Below, piece after piece: positions 37,069-49,123 of a stretch of 64,000 nt of DNA. The stretch covers positions 6,324,001 to 6,388,000 of the forward strand of contig OX388312.1 in assembly GCA_947579605.1 (NCBI GenBank). Reading direction: 5' to 3'. The notes beneath the pieces were generated by a model, which saw only the letters and a program-made list of their open reading frames with translations, was not told where the DNA came from and searched no databases. The stretch is from Athripsodes cinereus (lineage: Eukaryota > Arthropoda > Insecta > Trichoptera > Leptoceridae). The position numbers and the translations under genes are program-made. Positions within the stretch are counted from its first letter, which is position 1. Each line of letters opens with the position of its first letter.

Positions 37069-37857
37069 TAGTCAGCCGATGCTTTTTTTGCTAAATACTT
37101 AGTTAATAATGACATAGAATGGAATGGAGGAGGACTTCGCCCAGGAGTGGGCTGAGAAGAAAATGAGAAGAAGAATACATATTAATGGGTGAATAGAGGG
37201 GAGAGTATCTACTTGTTCCTAAGATACACCAAACAATAATATAGTAATATATCTATGTATCAGCTGTTTTATTATATATTTTTACAGATCAGTGAAGCAG
37301 AATGACTTGTATTGAGACCTATTCATTTCACAATATTGACACATTGTAATATCTTATTATTAGTAATATTTTCATACCAAGTACCTAAATACAGTTTTAA
37401 TAAAAATTCACGATGTGTGAATTCGATGCTATGTCGTCCAAAGCCTCAAACTTTTTTTTTTCTCTGGGTAGAGAATGGAACACATAATATGGGAAGCAGT
37501 ATGGAAAAATAATGCTTACAATTATGTACGTGATAAAAGCGCTTACTCTCGTCCTATCGACAAAGTAAAGCGTCTTTGATACTTTGTTAGTGTTCAGCTC
37601 TTGGATGGGTGACCAATATGAAATTGAATTAATGTTATTTTTATTATATGGCAATCATTATATATTTTAGGCAAGGTATTTATTTATTATTAACTATTAA
37701 TTTTAATAACCTTCTTTTAAATTATTGGGGGTGGGCCTACCCAGTATAAAACTTGATTTTATTAGACAGATATGTATGTGTGTGCATACCTCTATTAAAT
37801 TCCAATTAAAAGTTTAAGATTCATTACTTTAATTGAATTTCTTTTTCAATATGTTAT

Positions 37858-38030
37858 ACTTTTCATTGAGGGCCGTAGAGGGGTTGGAAGGAGGCGGCTT
37901 TCCTGGCTCCAGAACATTCAGGAGTGGACCGGGATGAGAGGTGTGGAGGAGCTGTTTCGTGCTGTCCAGAACAGGAAGGATTTCTCCCAGGTGGTCGTGA
38001 AAGTCGGGGGGACCCGACAAGACACGTAGA
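37858..38030 (+). pseudogene. LINE ORF2 C-terminal remnant (GRRRLSWLQNI tail)
   Basis: The + strand reads EGRRGVGRRRLSWLQNIQEW, TGMRGVEELFRAVQNRKD, FSQVVVKVGGTRQDT and stop. It is open and GC-rich compared with both flanks. It is the end of a non-LTR retrotransposon protein, and the same family ends at 498. Confidence 0.7.
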
Positions 38031-41000
38031 GAAGAAGATGCTTTTTATACTATCAACCTATTTTAAAACATGTTATGTGCTGTGAGTAGCCTGATGGTGG
38101 AGTTATAAACATTGATTTGATAGATTACGGGTTCATTCACCCTTCACTACACTAGTATATAATTGCTCACTAAAAAAGTTTTTGGAGGTTTTTTGATAGT
38201 TATTATAAATCCAGATCGTCTTTTAAATATACACTCTTAAAAAATTCCTTTCTCAAATCAGCTTGGTGTGCTAAAATTTTCAAAGAGAGTCGAGCGCTGG
38301 TAATATGTTACAATTTACGCGATAATAAATTCTTTTAAAAGCCCAAGTTTAAAAATCATACAAGGAAAACGTTAGAAAGCATGAGTAGCTAATATGGTGG
38401 GGTTCTGAAGTCTTATCCAATTGATTAATGACATTTTAGATGGTGAACATAGATCGCTTCCATGCCACGCAATGTTTTCTATGAAACTGAAATACCTACT
38501 GAAATACAATGGTAACATAACGTCATCGCATACATAAATAAAGGCGAATACTAGATGTCGTCAGTTTCTTTTTGTGACAAATCATTATTTTATTTTATTC
38601 ACCCCGCATAATTAGTATTTTTTTATTGTATTCTTCACTATACATTGTTTCAATATTTCAAAGTATCATAAAAACATCAGTTAAACAATTCAATGTAGAT
38701 ACAGAGGGCGAGTATATCACTGGGATGCGATGTCTTCCAACTAACCCATATGTATATTATAAGATGTACATATATTGCGAATGCATTGAGTTTTTCTGTA
38801 ATATAAGGAATGGTTAAAAAGTGATATGAACAATGTTTTGGAAACTGTTAATAATATTTTAGGTGTGTAACTATTAGTGAAAAAATAGTAACCATACCTC
38901 AGATGAAAAATTGACAAAAAATAATTACATGATTAATTGGACAAGGCGTATCTCGCAAAAAGCATGAGCTGTGTTCATGTCTCATCCAGGGCATTCTCAA
39001 ATAAGGTGAATTTTAAAACTTTTTAAAATTTGTTTCTTTTTTTAAAAATTATGTGCTTAGTTAAAATATGTTATCTTATTTACATAATGGTTAATATTTA
39101 AAAATAGAATTAATAATTAAATACAAGATGATTATCATTCATTTCTAAAATTGATTCACAAATATAAAACTTCAAATGCTTTCAAAACTTCAAATCATTT
39201 CAAAATTTAAGTGGGATTTTTTTTAAATAAGGATTTTAGTTGTGGTAATTTTTCTTTTATGACTATTGCGACATTTTATTTATATTTGTAAATTCTATAA
39301 AACATTTTGAGAAATAATGAAAACTAAAAATTGTTGTGGATTGCATATTTTCTTAAACTATTACTAATTTGTTTTGATTTTGTAAAAGCTCATAAATACA
39401 CAAGCTGAAAGTAAATTTGTCTGTGGTGAGGTTTTGAGAGAAGTCAATGCTTATTTTTTTTTGTATCGTCTATAAATTAACGTAAAATCAAACAGTTTAC
39501 TCAGTGCATTGAAATTATCCAAAGAAAATAGATCAAAATATAAAAAAAATCTAATTTTTTAATACCTGTCGTTTATTGAAGTATGATTTGCACACCTACT
39601 CTTGCTTCTCCATAAAATCCTCATGTGATTCTAGGAAGTAAGCTAACTGCTTCAACTGCGTTAAGGATGTATTTCCAGCTGCCAGATGTAGGTACTTTTT
39701 GAAATATCAAAGCTCAAAACCACCAATTTATCATAATAATTTTGAGAAATTAAGCTTCAAATCAGAAGAACCTTAATTTATGAGAAACATAAACGCATTC
39801 ATATTGTAAACGAAAAGAAATGGAAACGAACAACGGAAAAGTACTGAACTAAAATGAGAAAAATAATATCTGCAACTAACTTTTGTTTTTTGTTATTAGG
39901 TATGTATTATTACTTTTACAATATTCTGACATTCAGCTAACGATAATAAGGAAACAGTTCGGAGTTTAATAGCTTAAAAGTGTTTGAAAAATGTCTAAGT
40001 TTCCAATTTTTCACTCAAACTCCTAACGCCCATAAAACGTGTAATTAGCGATATAAGAACAATTAGGAACTCTTGAGAAATAGTTGAAGCGGAAATGAGT
40101 AACGTAAGTTGCGCAAATTAAAAGGAATTCACTGATGGTGGAAATGGGCTAATGTTTAAGACAGAAAGTATAATTTTGTAGTAATTTGGTATAAGTAGTA
40201 TCAATTATTATTATTGTCTAATGCAATGTCATTCTTTTGAATGAAAGTAATTACATATTATGATATTAATAAGAAAATAAACTTACGTTAAACGAACATT
40301 TAATATAATATAATTCGAATGAGTTAATTGAAATTATATGGATGGAATAACATTAGAATATTATAAGTGCATTTGTATTTTATCATGACTATATTTAGAG
40401 GAAAAAAAGAAGAAGTATAATAATGTACCAATTTTGTCCTTAAACCTTAAAATATGTACGAAATACTGAAAGCTTTTAATAAATCAAGCTTGTATGTTAT
40501 AATACAAAATAGTTTAACACAATGTTAAGTAAATAATTTTATTACGTAAAGGCTGGGATAATAATAATTCATGACAGCTTTTAGAGATCTTGTTGTGAAT
40601 AACTTCCTTCAGGGATATCAAGGGTTTTGTACCTTAATCTTTGGTGGATTTCTTTGGCTTTCAGAAGAACCCTTGAAAATTTATAATAATAAATTTCACC
40701 ACCAAGTCCGTTTGCTGTCACATCGCAGGGTATTTGAGAGTTTATTGGAGTAAGAAAGTTATTTTGTGGTTTCGAAAATAAGACTATGCATTTCCCACGA
40801 CAAAAATACTATATTTTATACTAAAACTTTTGATAAAGGTAGGTACTTAACTATTGTTGCAAATTTATAAAATGTTTCTCAATAAAAGGGCCATATTAAT
40901 TATGGCAGTGAAAATGAAATAAGAATTATGTATATAATATTTGAACGATTGCCTGAAGAACACAAATTTACAAACATGGGTAGGTATGCAGTTTATGAGA

Positions 41001-41165
41001 AGATTGTTTTCACTGATAAAAATCTATCAATTAGTTAGCAATTTGTAATAATTTCGGAAAAAAAATAAATGACTTCAATAAAACCGATTTTTATAAACAT
41101 CATAATCAAATTTATGAATTACATATACGTAGACAATAAAAATTTAATAAATTCTGCAACTCTAA
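38031..41165. other. No gene seen; AT-rich
   Basis: No element ends, coding exons or long repeats were recognised in this stretch. Confidence 0.5.
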
Positions 41166-41167
41166 TC

Positions 41168-41205
41168 ACGACATACCCCACAAGTGGTGTGGCCATCAGG
41201 CAAGT
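41168..41205 (-). repeat. Family X 3'-end scrap, the only - strand piece
   Basis: CGACATACCCCACAAGTGGT, GTGGCCATCAGGC is the reverse complement of the family X 3' block. Confidence 0.45.
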
Positions 41206-41220
41206 CAAATTCAATAAACA

Positions 41221-41790
41221 TATTTGAATCAGTCATTTTAGAAACAACACAAGTCAGGTTTTTAGCGAAAATTATTATTTTTTTGATTTGGGTCCTTTTT
41301 CTTAAAATGCACGTTATTTCATTTAGAAACCACGTAATTTTTTTCCTATTTGATACAAATTTAGCTGATTAACTTGGTCAGTCAATAGAAAAACAACACA
41401 AGTCGCGTGACTTGTGTTGTAACTACACAATTTTTTTTTGTGTCGATTCACAGCTGACACTTAACGTCAACCACTAACGTGGGTGAAAATTATGAAAAAT
41501 AGTGATTTTTAGTTGTTTAATAAATAATCTGGGATGAAAATGTTGATTTTTATTCCCTAAAATGGTTTTCATTTGAGAAACAACATAAGTCAAAGGTTTT
41601 AAATTAACAAATTAATACATATATAAAATATTTTGACGTAAAATAAAGGTTTATAATACACTTGAAGCAACATTTTGATTTGAGTAAGATATCAACAATT
41701 CATTCAAAATTTTATAACAAACATTTTTTTGTGATTTCTGAAAAGTTTGTAATGACTGACTTATTTTGTTTCTCAAATGACTGATTCATT
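41221..41790. mobile_element. Element with inverted GAATCAGTCATTTNAGAAACAA ends
   Basis: The left block GAATCAGTCATTTTAGAAAC, AACACAAGTCA (about 41225-41256) recurs inverted at 41750-41790 (TGACTTATTTTGTTTCTCAA, ATGACTGATTC). It also occurs in direct orientation near 41565 (TTTGAGAAACAACATAAGTC). A perfect 12-bp-arm hairpin (ACAACACAAGTC, loop GCGT) lies at 41393-41420. There is no coding potential. It is probably a MITE-type repeat, but the target duplication was not identified, so the ends are tentative. Confidence 0.55.
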
Positions 41791-44056
41791 TATTTTAACT
41801 CTCCTACGTAAAATTATTTGAATCACATTAGTCAATTTTCTTATTAAGGTATAGTTCCATATCCCGCATAAATATTTACACTATGTAAACCTATTACTAA
41901 CTATTGCTTAATTTCTATTCCGTTTTGTTAACTAATTAGTGAAGTAATTCTGATAATGCATGCGTAACAGTAGTGTGAACTTTGAACCTTCACCTTAGCC
42001 AAAGGCCTTAGATTATACATATCTTCCTATTATTATTCTATGTAATAACCAAACTCTTTGAAATATACGAGTAATACATATATATAAAGAAAGTTTCAAA
42101 GTTATATCTTTTGTTGTATTATTGTGTTCTACCTACTATGTTTTGTATTGTACTGAATGTGATTAAAATGTTATTGTTTTAACGAAGTTTATACGAAATG
42201 CCAAAAAGATCTATCCTTATATACCTTCATTCGATTCTCCTACATTCATACAATCTACAAAAAAAGTCAATTGGATAAATTTATAATCAGAGATGATTTT
42301 TTATCAGTTTATTACACGCAACAGACAACAGGCAATCCCGTTTATAGGAAATCCTGTGGTGGTAGATTGAGAAGCTAGTATAAAATATTAGAATCCATAA
42401 AGCATGTTATGGCATCCATTATATTACCCTAAGATATAGAAGGTTTGTTTCAATTGTGAAAAATATCAGTCGTTCTCAAAATCATGAAAATACTGACAAC
42501 TATTCAAGATAATATGTCTGGTTTAATTTATTTCCAACTATCAAATGTTATCAGCGCATTCTGATAAAAAATAATAGTTGAAATTTGGATCTTCAAAAAT
42601 TTACTTAGTATGAATCGAGATATTACATATTTTATGTTGTAAAGTTATTAGTATGTTGGTTAAATACAGATGAGATGCACCACAGAATAAATTGGTTTAT
42701 GCGTGAGGTTTTAATTTAACCTTTTTTCAGACTATTCGTGGGTAGTAAGTCAGGGTTAAATATACATTTATTTGAGTATAAGTATACATGTAGATACATT
42801 AAGTAGGTACTTGTATTATTGTAGTGTAATATAGTACGATAAGTTCACAGTGAAGAGATACCCACAATTTACCTAAATTCGACTCTGATGTGTAGTGTAG
42901 CATGTACAGAGAATCGTTTGTAATATTATCTAGCATTATAGGGAAGTGAATGTTTGGTTTAGTGTCGAATATAAAACAGTGGAAGTATGGAAGCAAAATC
43001 TTAACCGGCAGCAGTACAGATAAAACAACAAAAGGCTCGGTGAAGTTTACCCGGAAATGGAATGAAATCGTAAGGGATGTACAATTTATTAAAAGAAATC
43101 TTCCGGGAATCATAATTTTTTTTTATCCATTTATTGCGAAGAAAGTATATCCATAGGCACGTCTTCAAGGTGACTTTTTGTATTCGGAAGGTACCTATCT
43201 AACCTTAAAATGCTTGGAAATGATTTTATCTAGAAACATTTCCGTATCTCCTCTTACCTGCAAATTTGTACCAAAACGATTAGAAGACCGTATATCAAAA
43301 GTAATAATAATTACCTCGATTGTGGTTTGTTTTTAAATACATTCGCACTTTTCAGGCTCCGCAAATCGTGTGTAATTTTATTCCTGCAAAACGCCAATAA
43401 TTGTCCGACATCAGCAGACGGAACGGGCTACATAGTTTGCTTTGTGATTTGCAATCCCGTATACAAAGATTGTGTATAAAGAGCTGTGATTTTTGGCTTT
43501 CTGTAAGTATTCCTTCATCTTTTCTAAATATGCTCTTCTCTGCGTAGGCTGGTGATAATCGGGGCTGTCTACAACTTGTTGACTCGGCCCTGAACAGCGA
43601 TGTGGTGCTTCTTTCGAAATTGTCCAAAAATATGCAGCCAATAGATTCTTCTCTGACCTGTTACTCTACTTCTTCCTGCTTCATGAGTTTGTATTTAACA
43701 TTTTCATTATGCAACCAAAGTTTTGAAGTTTCCTACAGTCGAGCAATTACAAATGCGTTTTCATTCGTTAGAAATTTGTGTATCGGGAATGATTTTTTAT
43801 TATGGTAAAAAGCATCGTTGAAGTCATTAACATATCCCCTTACTGCCAATGGATTTTCTCACATCTTTCCACTGCATTGAACTAATTCTGTATTTGAAAA
43901 ATAATCATAACCCATAATATAATAAACATAATATCTCAACATAATACTTGTACAAACACGATACTAGTGGAAGATCAAAAGTGTACTTATACAATCTATA
44001 GGTTAGTAGGTACCTACTTCTATACCGTTGTGTGTTATACATCAATATAACAACAA

Positions 44057-44200
44057 TAATTTGAAACCCATTTTGAATGCCTTATTTTTGATATTGATAA
44101 ATAAACATGTTTTTTTTTTTATATTGCATGTTTATTACCTACATACATACAGTTAATACACTTGTAATGCAATTTGTGGAATCTCGTGATGGTACTGATT
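44057..44200 (+). repeat. Dispersed repeat family X, diverged copy 8
   Basis: ACCCATTTTGAATGCCTTAT, TTGCATGTTTATTACCTAC and GAATCTCGTGATGGTACTG follow family order with heavy divergence. Confidence 0.45.
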
Positions 44201-44376
44201 ATTAATAGAATAGATAGTGATCGAATACTTGTATAATCTATTAATGCGTTACAATCTTAAATATTATTTTAATCTCAATTATTTAGATTAACTCCAAAGA
44301 CAAAACCCATAAGTAATTTACTTGGGTACTCACTCAATGTCACATTAAGTTCTCGTAAACAATAATCTCGTAAACA

Positions 44377-44432
44377 GCACAAATAATTATGTAGGTATAT
44401 GTACAAAATAATGTACATATACCTATTTGTGC
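44377..44432. repeat. Short inverted repeat
   Basis: GCACAAATA at 44377 and AGGTATATGTACA pair with TGTACATATACCTATTTGTG, C ending at 44432. The left arm carries 7 extra bases. It contains the window's frequent AGGTA motif. Confidence 0.6.
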
Positions 44433-46187
44433 TTAAGTAACCTACCCAAAATATAACTTGCCATAATCATTTTAATAGAATACTAATTTAATCCAGAGAC
44501 GTGATGCGGTAAAAGGTTTGCTAAATATTGGTGCTTAAAGTTTTGTTATATAAGCTTAAGTAGAATGATTATTTTGTATAAGCACTTCCTAATATAGAGA
44601 AATATTACTATAGTTATGTGCTAAAGAATTTGCTTTTTTCCCCTATTCTTTTCAGTCTATTACCGTCCACTCATTTCTAAAGGAATGCTTCGTCAAATCT
44701 TCATATGGTCCTGAACCGTTGACATCAATAGGTATATTATTTCACATGATAATTTTGAAGATGGTTTGGAATTCTCCAGCGTAATAGAGGTCTTCCTGCC
44801 TTCGTGTCATATTCTTTGATCTCAACTCTATAACGTTTTTTCTTCACTTTTCATTAAGGCTGGTTGAGTTTAGGTTAAAAATCAATAGATATCCAAATCT
44901 TTGATCTTGTGCAGTAACATGCAGAGATCCTATTCGATATTTTTACTATACGAGAGACATCCTTTCGAGATCAGTTGAAAATTTAGGCAAATTATGTAAA
45001 AAAAAAACATATTCTTCTTATTTTTAATGTAGAATTATTTCAATGAATAAACAGATCAAATAATGTGTGGGCATGTTTGATAAAAATGTATTTGAACATA
45101 TCAAATGCCATATCAGAATAATATTTTGTTTATTAAATTTGACATGAACACCATTCCTTATGAACACGTGAACATGTCAAATATTAGCGGAATGAGTTCG
45201 TATGTGAATATTATTTTCGATGAATATTAAATTTCTTAAGTCAATATTGTAAGTATTAAGAGTAAGGAGGAGCGCCTCGATGTTTCTCTCCATACGTTCA
45301 TACCTTGGGGATTTTCTTTTCCCTGTAGAAGCTAAGTTCTAGCAGAAGTCCGCTTACTGCATGTTTTAACAGATCGATACAATACCAAGGATAATAACGC
45401 TGCTATGTTGTACTAAGGTTAACCCAAGAAAATTATATTTATTAAAGTAGTGAAATGGATTCATCCCTGTGGATCTCGCCTATTTTAATAAAAATGTATA
45501 TTAATATCTGAACTTACTGTTTTATTTGCAAAAGAGTAGGATGGTCACAAAATAATTTATCAAATTATGCAATAAACACCTACACTAAAAGTTGCTTATG
45601 TCGTTAATTTAATGAAGTTTCTCTTACTTATAGGTATAATAGACTTCATATTTTTTTATATAAACTATTTCGACATTTATTAAATTTAAAAACTGTGTCG
45701 TTAATACTTGATTATGAGTAATAATATTTTTTAAACACCGGTTTCGGGTACTTCTTACTTGCATCTTCAGATATTAATCTATAGCTGATAAAAGATGCAA
45801 CTAGAATCAGCGTAAGAGATTCCCAACTTTTTGGACAACCGTCCACTTTGTGACATAACTTATCTCTAATGCGGGAGCAAGGGTGAATTTATGTACTGAG
45901 AAAACAGTAGAAATATAAAAAAAAACTTTAAATTCCCCCCCCCCCCTCCCCTCAAACAAAATTTACGATTTGGTATAAAGATATTTTAAAATCTGAAATA
46001 TTTCACGACCTCATCATTTTTGTATTTTGTATTCTGTCTACTCTTTCTATCGCCTCCTTGAAAGTCTCTGGGTGCAGTACCGCCCCCGTTTGGAACCTTT
46101 AGTTTACGCAAAGGATACATTATTTTTTTAATCGAAGAGGATGAACACGCGATGACATATTTTAACATCTTTACCGGAAGTAAATAT
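44433..46187. other. No gene seen; contains a poly(C) run
   Basis: A 13-C run with flanking CCTCCCC lies near 45937-45954. The rest is AT-rich, with some less AT-rich patches (about 44650-44880 and 45255-45420) that may be old LINE but could not be aligned. Confidence 0.4.
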
Positions 46188-46440
46188 AATGAGTTACAAT
46201 CCATTGGATTGGTCGGTAACGAGTTTGGATTTCCTTCTCCATTCCTCCCTATTTTCAACTAGTGTCTATAGTTCTACGTATGAGCTACAGTTAATGTCCC
46301 TCTTTAGTTGGTCTATATACGCATCTCTTGGTCGGCCTCTGCCATTTGTGCCCTCGGTCTTACCCTCCGCGATGGCGATGAGTAGTCCTGGGTGCCTGAT
46401 GTTGTGGCCGATTCAGTTAGCTTGTTGTTGGCTGATTCTC
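46188..46440 (-). pseudogene. LINE 3' end fragment, 49-51 kb family, copy 2
   Basis: The + strand ATGAGTTACAATCCATTGGA through GTTGTTGGCTGATTCTCT aligns closely with 49123-49377. It is a 5'-truncated insertion carrying only the last 80 or so codons of the protein. Confidence 0.8.
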
Positions 46441-47274
46441 TAAATATGGTTGATTCTTTTAGCGGAAGTAAGTTACAATATTTCGTAAACGTATAGGTAT
46501 AGCCAAACCGCAAAAGTAAAAAAAATCGCAGGCTCTGGGTAGCCACACATATTTAAGTAAAGCCCGTGTGACAATAAAGTAAAAGTTTTATAATTTACAA
46601 AAAAAATATAAATGAAAAAACACATCACTGCGAAAAAAACTCGATTCGCGTAACGTTTAAAAAGCATGTTGAAAATGTATATTTTTAACACCACAAACAA
46701 ATGTAAAATCAATTGAAATTTCATAAAAATCATGTGCAACGAGCACACCGCATACATAATAGTAATTAAAATCGCTGCTGTAATAAAAATCCACCCCCAA
46801 GTCCCCAGGTCATAAATAAAACACAAAAGCCGCGCAAGCCTCAATTAAAAACCTAATTTAATATTACTTTTATTATTTTACCGATAAACTCGTATTGGAA
46901 AATTGACCCGTGTATTCAGAAAGCATAATCTACATTATATTATTGTTTATGTAACATAAAAATCATTATTTATTCCCAACACCCTCTCTGAGCTATTAAC
47001 TAATAAAGGAGCTGAATTCAGTAGCTAAAACTCTGGTCTTAATGATAAAAAACCTGGACTCTATTCTTAAAAAGAAATCTTGTAATAATTGTCATCACAA
47101 AATATATGTTTTTAGTTGTTTTATTAGTTTCTTTGAGAGAATTTGTAACATATTTTTATATTTTATTTAATGAATTGAAAATTGGATTACCACAGTGAAA
47201 ACAGAAAAACTCTTGAATTCTTAGATATTAATTTGTTTAAAATTATCCCTCATGTTATGCCTAAATTAAAATTA

Positions 47275-47477
47275 TGCCTTTGAGTCACGAGGTCCCGGGT
47301 TCGATTCCCGGCCAGGGCAAAGTGAAGAATGACCTTTTTCAAATTGTCGTGGGTCTGGGTGTTACATGTATATGTGTGTAGTGCATTGTATATGTGTGTA
47401 TCGTCGCGTTAGTACCCATAATACAAGATTCATCTTAATTTGGGACTAGCTCAATCTGTGTGAATTGTCTATGTATG
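47275..47477 (+). repeat. tRNA-derived SINE B, copy 2 (5'-truncated)
   Basis: Begins inside the tRNA-like head (GCCTTTGAGTCACGAGGTCC) and has B box GGGTTCGATTCCCGGCC. It continues GGGTCTGGGTGTTACATGTA, GTACCCATAATACAAG and TTTGGGACTAGCTCAATCTG, TGTGAATTGTCTATG. Confidence 0.8.
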
Positions 47478-47688
47478 TTGTGTTATGTCAGCAAGTTGGC
47501 AATTGGTAATGCCATAAAATGGAAGAATGGTTGGTCTTAAGAGTCACGAGAGAGAACATCTCCCATCCCAACAGATCAATGAGAGGAAATAGTAATACAA
47601 TATAAGGAATAAGGAATATAATTACCTATGATAATAATATTATTATGTATATCCCATGGAGTCCCTGGAAAAGAACAGGACTCCCACT

Positions 47689-47903
47689 CTTTAATGTTAT
47701 TTTTCAAGTGTCTTGCATATACGAGACAGGCATTCAAAAAATATCACGTTAAAGACATTTAACATTTTCAGTTCAGTGACGAGTTTGCCACTCATCTTGA
47801 CTATCTTAACTTTAATTGGCACGGAGCGAGCAACCTTCATATTTATTATGTGTTGTCTCTTGGCTTCACCACTTGTGTGAAATGCCGCGATAGTATGAAT
47901 GAT
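47689..47903 (+). repeat. Dispersed repeat family X, copy 9 (near full length)
   Basis: Starts CTCCCACTCTTTAATGTTAT, TTTTCAAGTGTCTTGCATA. It continues GACAGGCATTCAAAAAATAT, AGTGACGAGTTTGCCACTC, TTGGCACGGAGCGAGCAAC and ACCACTTGTGTGAAATGCCG. Confidence 0.7.
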
Positions 47904-48335
47904 AAGTGAATAAAATAATATAATGCGGGATTTGTTCTATTGTACTCGTATTTTATCGCCAACATTATTTTATCAAACTATATCATTTTATAGGTGTATT
48001 GAGAAATACAAGTGTAAAAGTCAACATCATTATCAACATCGATCATATCTGATTGATTGATTGCTTTAACCGCACTCACTACTATACTACAAGTATTATT
48101 ATTACTGTTAATCAAATTTGAGGGGTTAATAAATATTCACAAATTAAAATTGAACAACAATAAACTTTGTATTATTTTCTCTTCAAATTAATTCCGGAGT
48201 AGAATAATAAATAATAGAAGTAGGTATTAATATTTATTCTGCACGTGTTTTTAAAAGACACTAAAAAAGGTTGTTATTAGGAATGTTTTATGGGATAATT
48301 GATTTGTTTGACGCAGAATCGCTTTTAATGTACCT

Positions 48336-48572
48336 ATAATGGAGTACAGGACCATCAGTGAAAGACGGCTCATGCTTCGCTCAGCACAGGTTGAGGCAAA
48401 AGGCAGACTAATTGAGCCATCTCGATCTCGCAAGACAGGCTTTGGATATAGAGTATTCAGTGTCAGTCCCAAATGCTGGGACAAGCTGCCTCTGGGTCAA
48501 CGAGAGCAGGCGAATGGAGAAAGCTTTAAAAGAAGGCTGAAGACGCACCTTTTTGCTGGGAGTTTTAGGTGA
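48336..48572 (+). pseudogene. LINE C-terminal fragment, CR1/Rex-like
   Basis: The open + strand frame reads ERRLMLRSAQVEAKGRLIEP, SRSRKTGFGYRVFSVSPKCW, DKLPLGQREQANGESFKRRL, KTHLFAGSFR and stop. The pattern FSV-P--W--LP---R-------FK-RLKTHLF is the standard C-terminus of CR1, Jockey and Rex-like LINE proteins. A 3' UTR of about 200 bp may follow. It is truncated at the 5' side. Confidence 0.75.
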
Positions 48573-48953
48573 TGTACGTAGTATACGGCGCCCTTTAGAT
48601 CATGTTATGAGTAAACGGTGCCTTACAAATTGTCCATATATTATAATAATGTCTGTTTTCACCTTGTGAAGTAGACCAGCTATAGATATTCAAGCAGCTG
48701 ATCTACTGTTCAGAAGTTTAAGACTCCACATACATAAAACTTGTGGATGAAGGTTTACAACTTTTTATTCTTTCTGTCATTAAATGAATCGAGCTTCTTA
48801 GATTATGCAATGCATGAAAGACATTTAGCGACACAGCATTCTTGCGACTCTGATGTGTTTGTCACAGGAATGGTTAATTAATAAAGTATACTTGAGTCTT
48901 TCGAATTATCGGGAAACTTGTCGTACAGGTAATACATTGACACATTTTAAATT

Positions 48954-49032
48954 AACGAATTGATTACGATGTCTTGAGATATACATAATGAACTTTGTTA
49001 TTTATATCTCAAGACATCGTAACCAATTCGTT
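48954..49032. repeat. Hairpin with 30-bp arms
   Basis: AACGAATTGATTACGATGTC, TTGAGATATA (48954-48983) is matched by its reverse complement at 49003-49032 with one mismatch. The loop is 19 bp. It could be a tiny foldback element or a hairpin RNA source. Confidence 0.8.
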
Positions 49033-49123
49033 TACATAGATATACAGCTATGTACACTGAGTGCATTTTGTTCATATATTTTTGTCACACTTACACAATA
49101 GCTACCTATAATTATATATATAA

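Noticed and set aside
45937..45954. Poly(C) run as a regulatory element
   Set aside because: An isolated homopolymer, more likely slippage or a sequencing-sensitive site; nothing around it supports a function.
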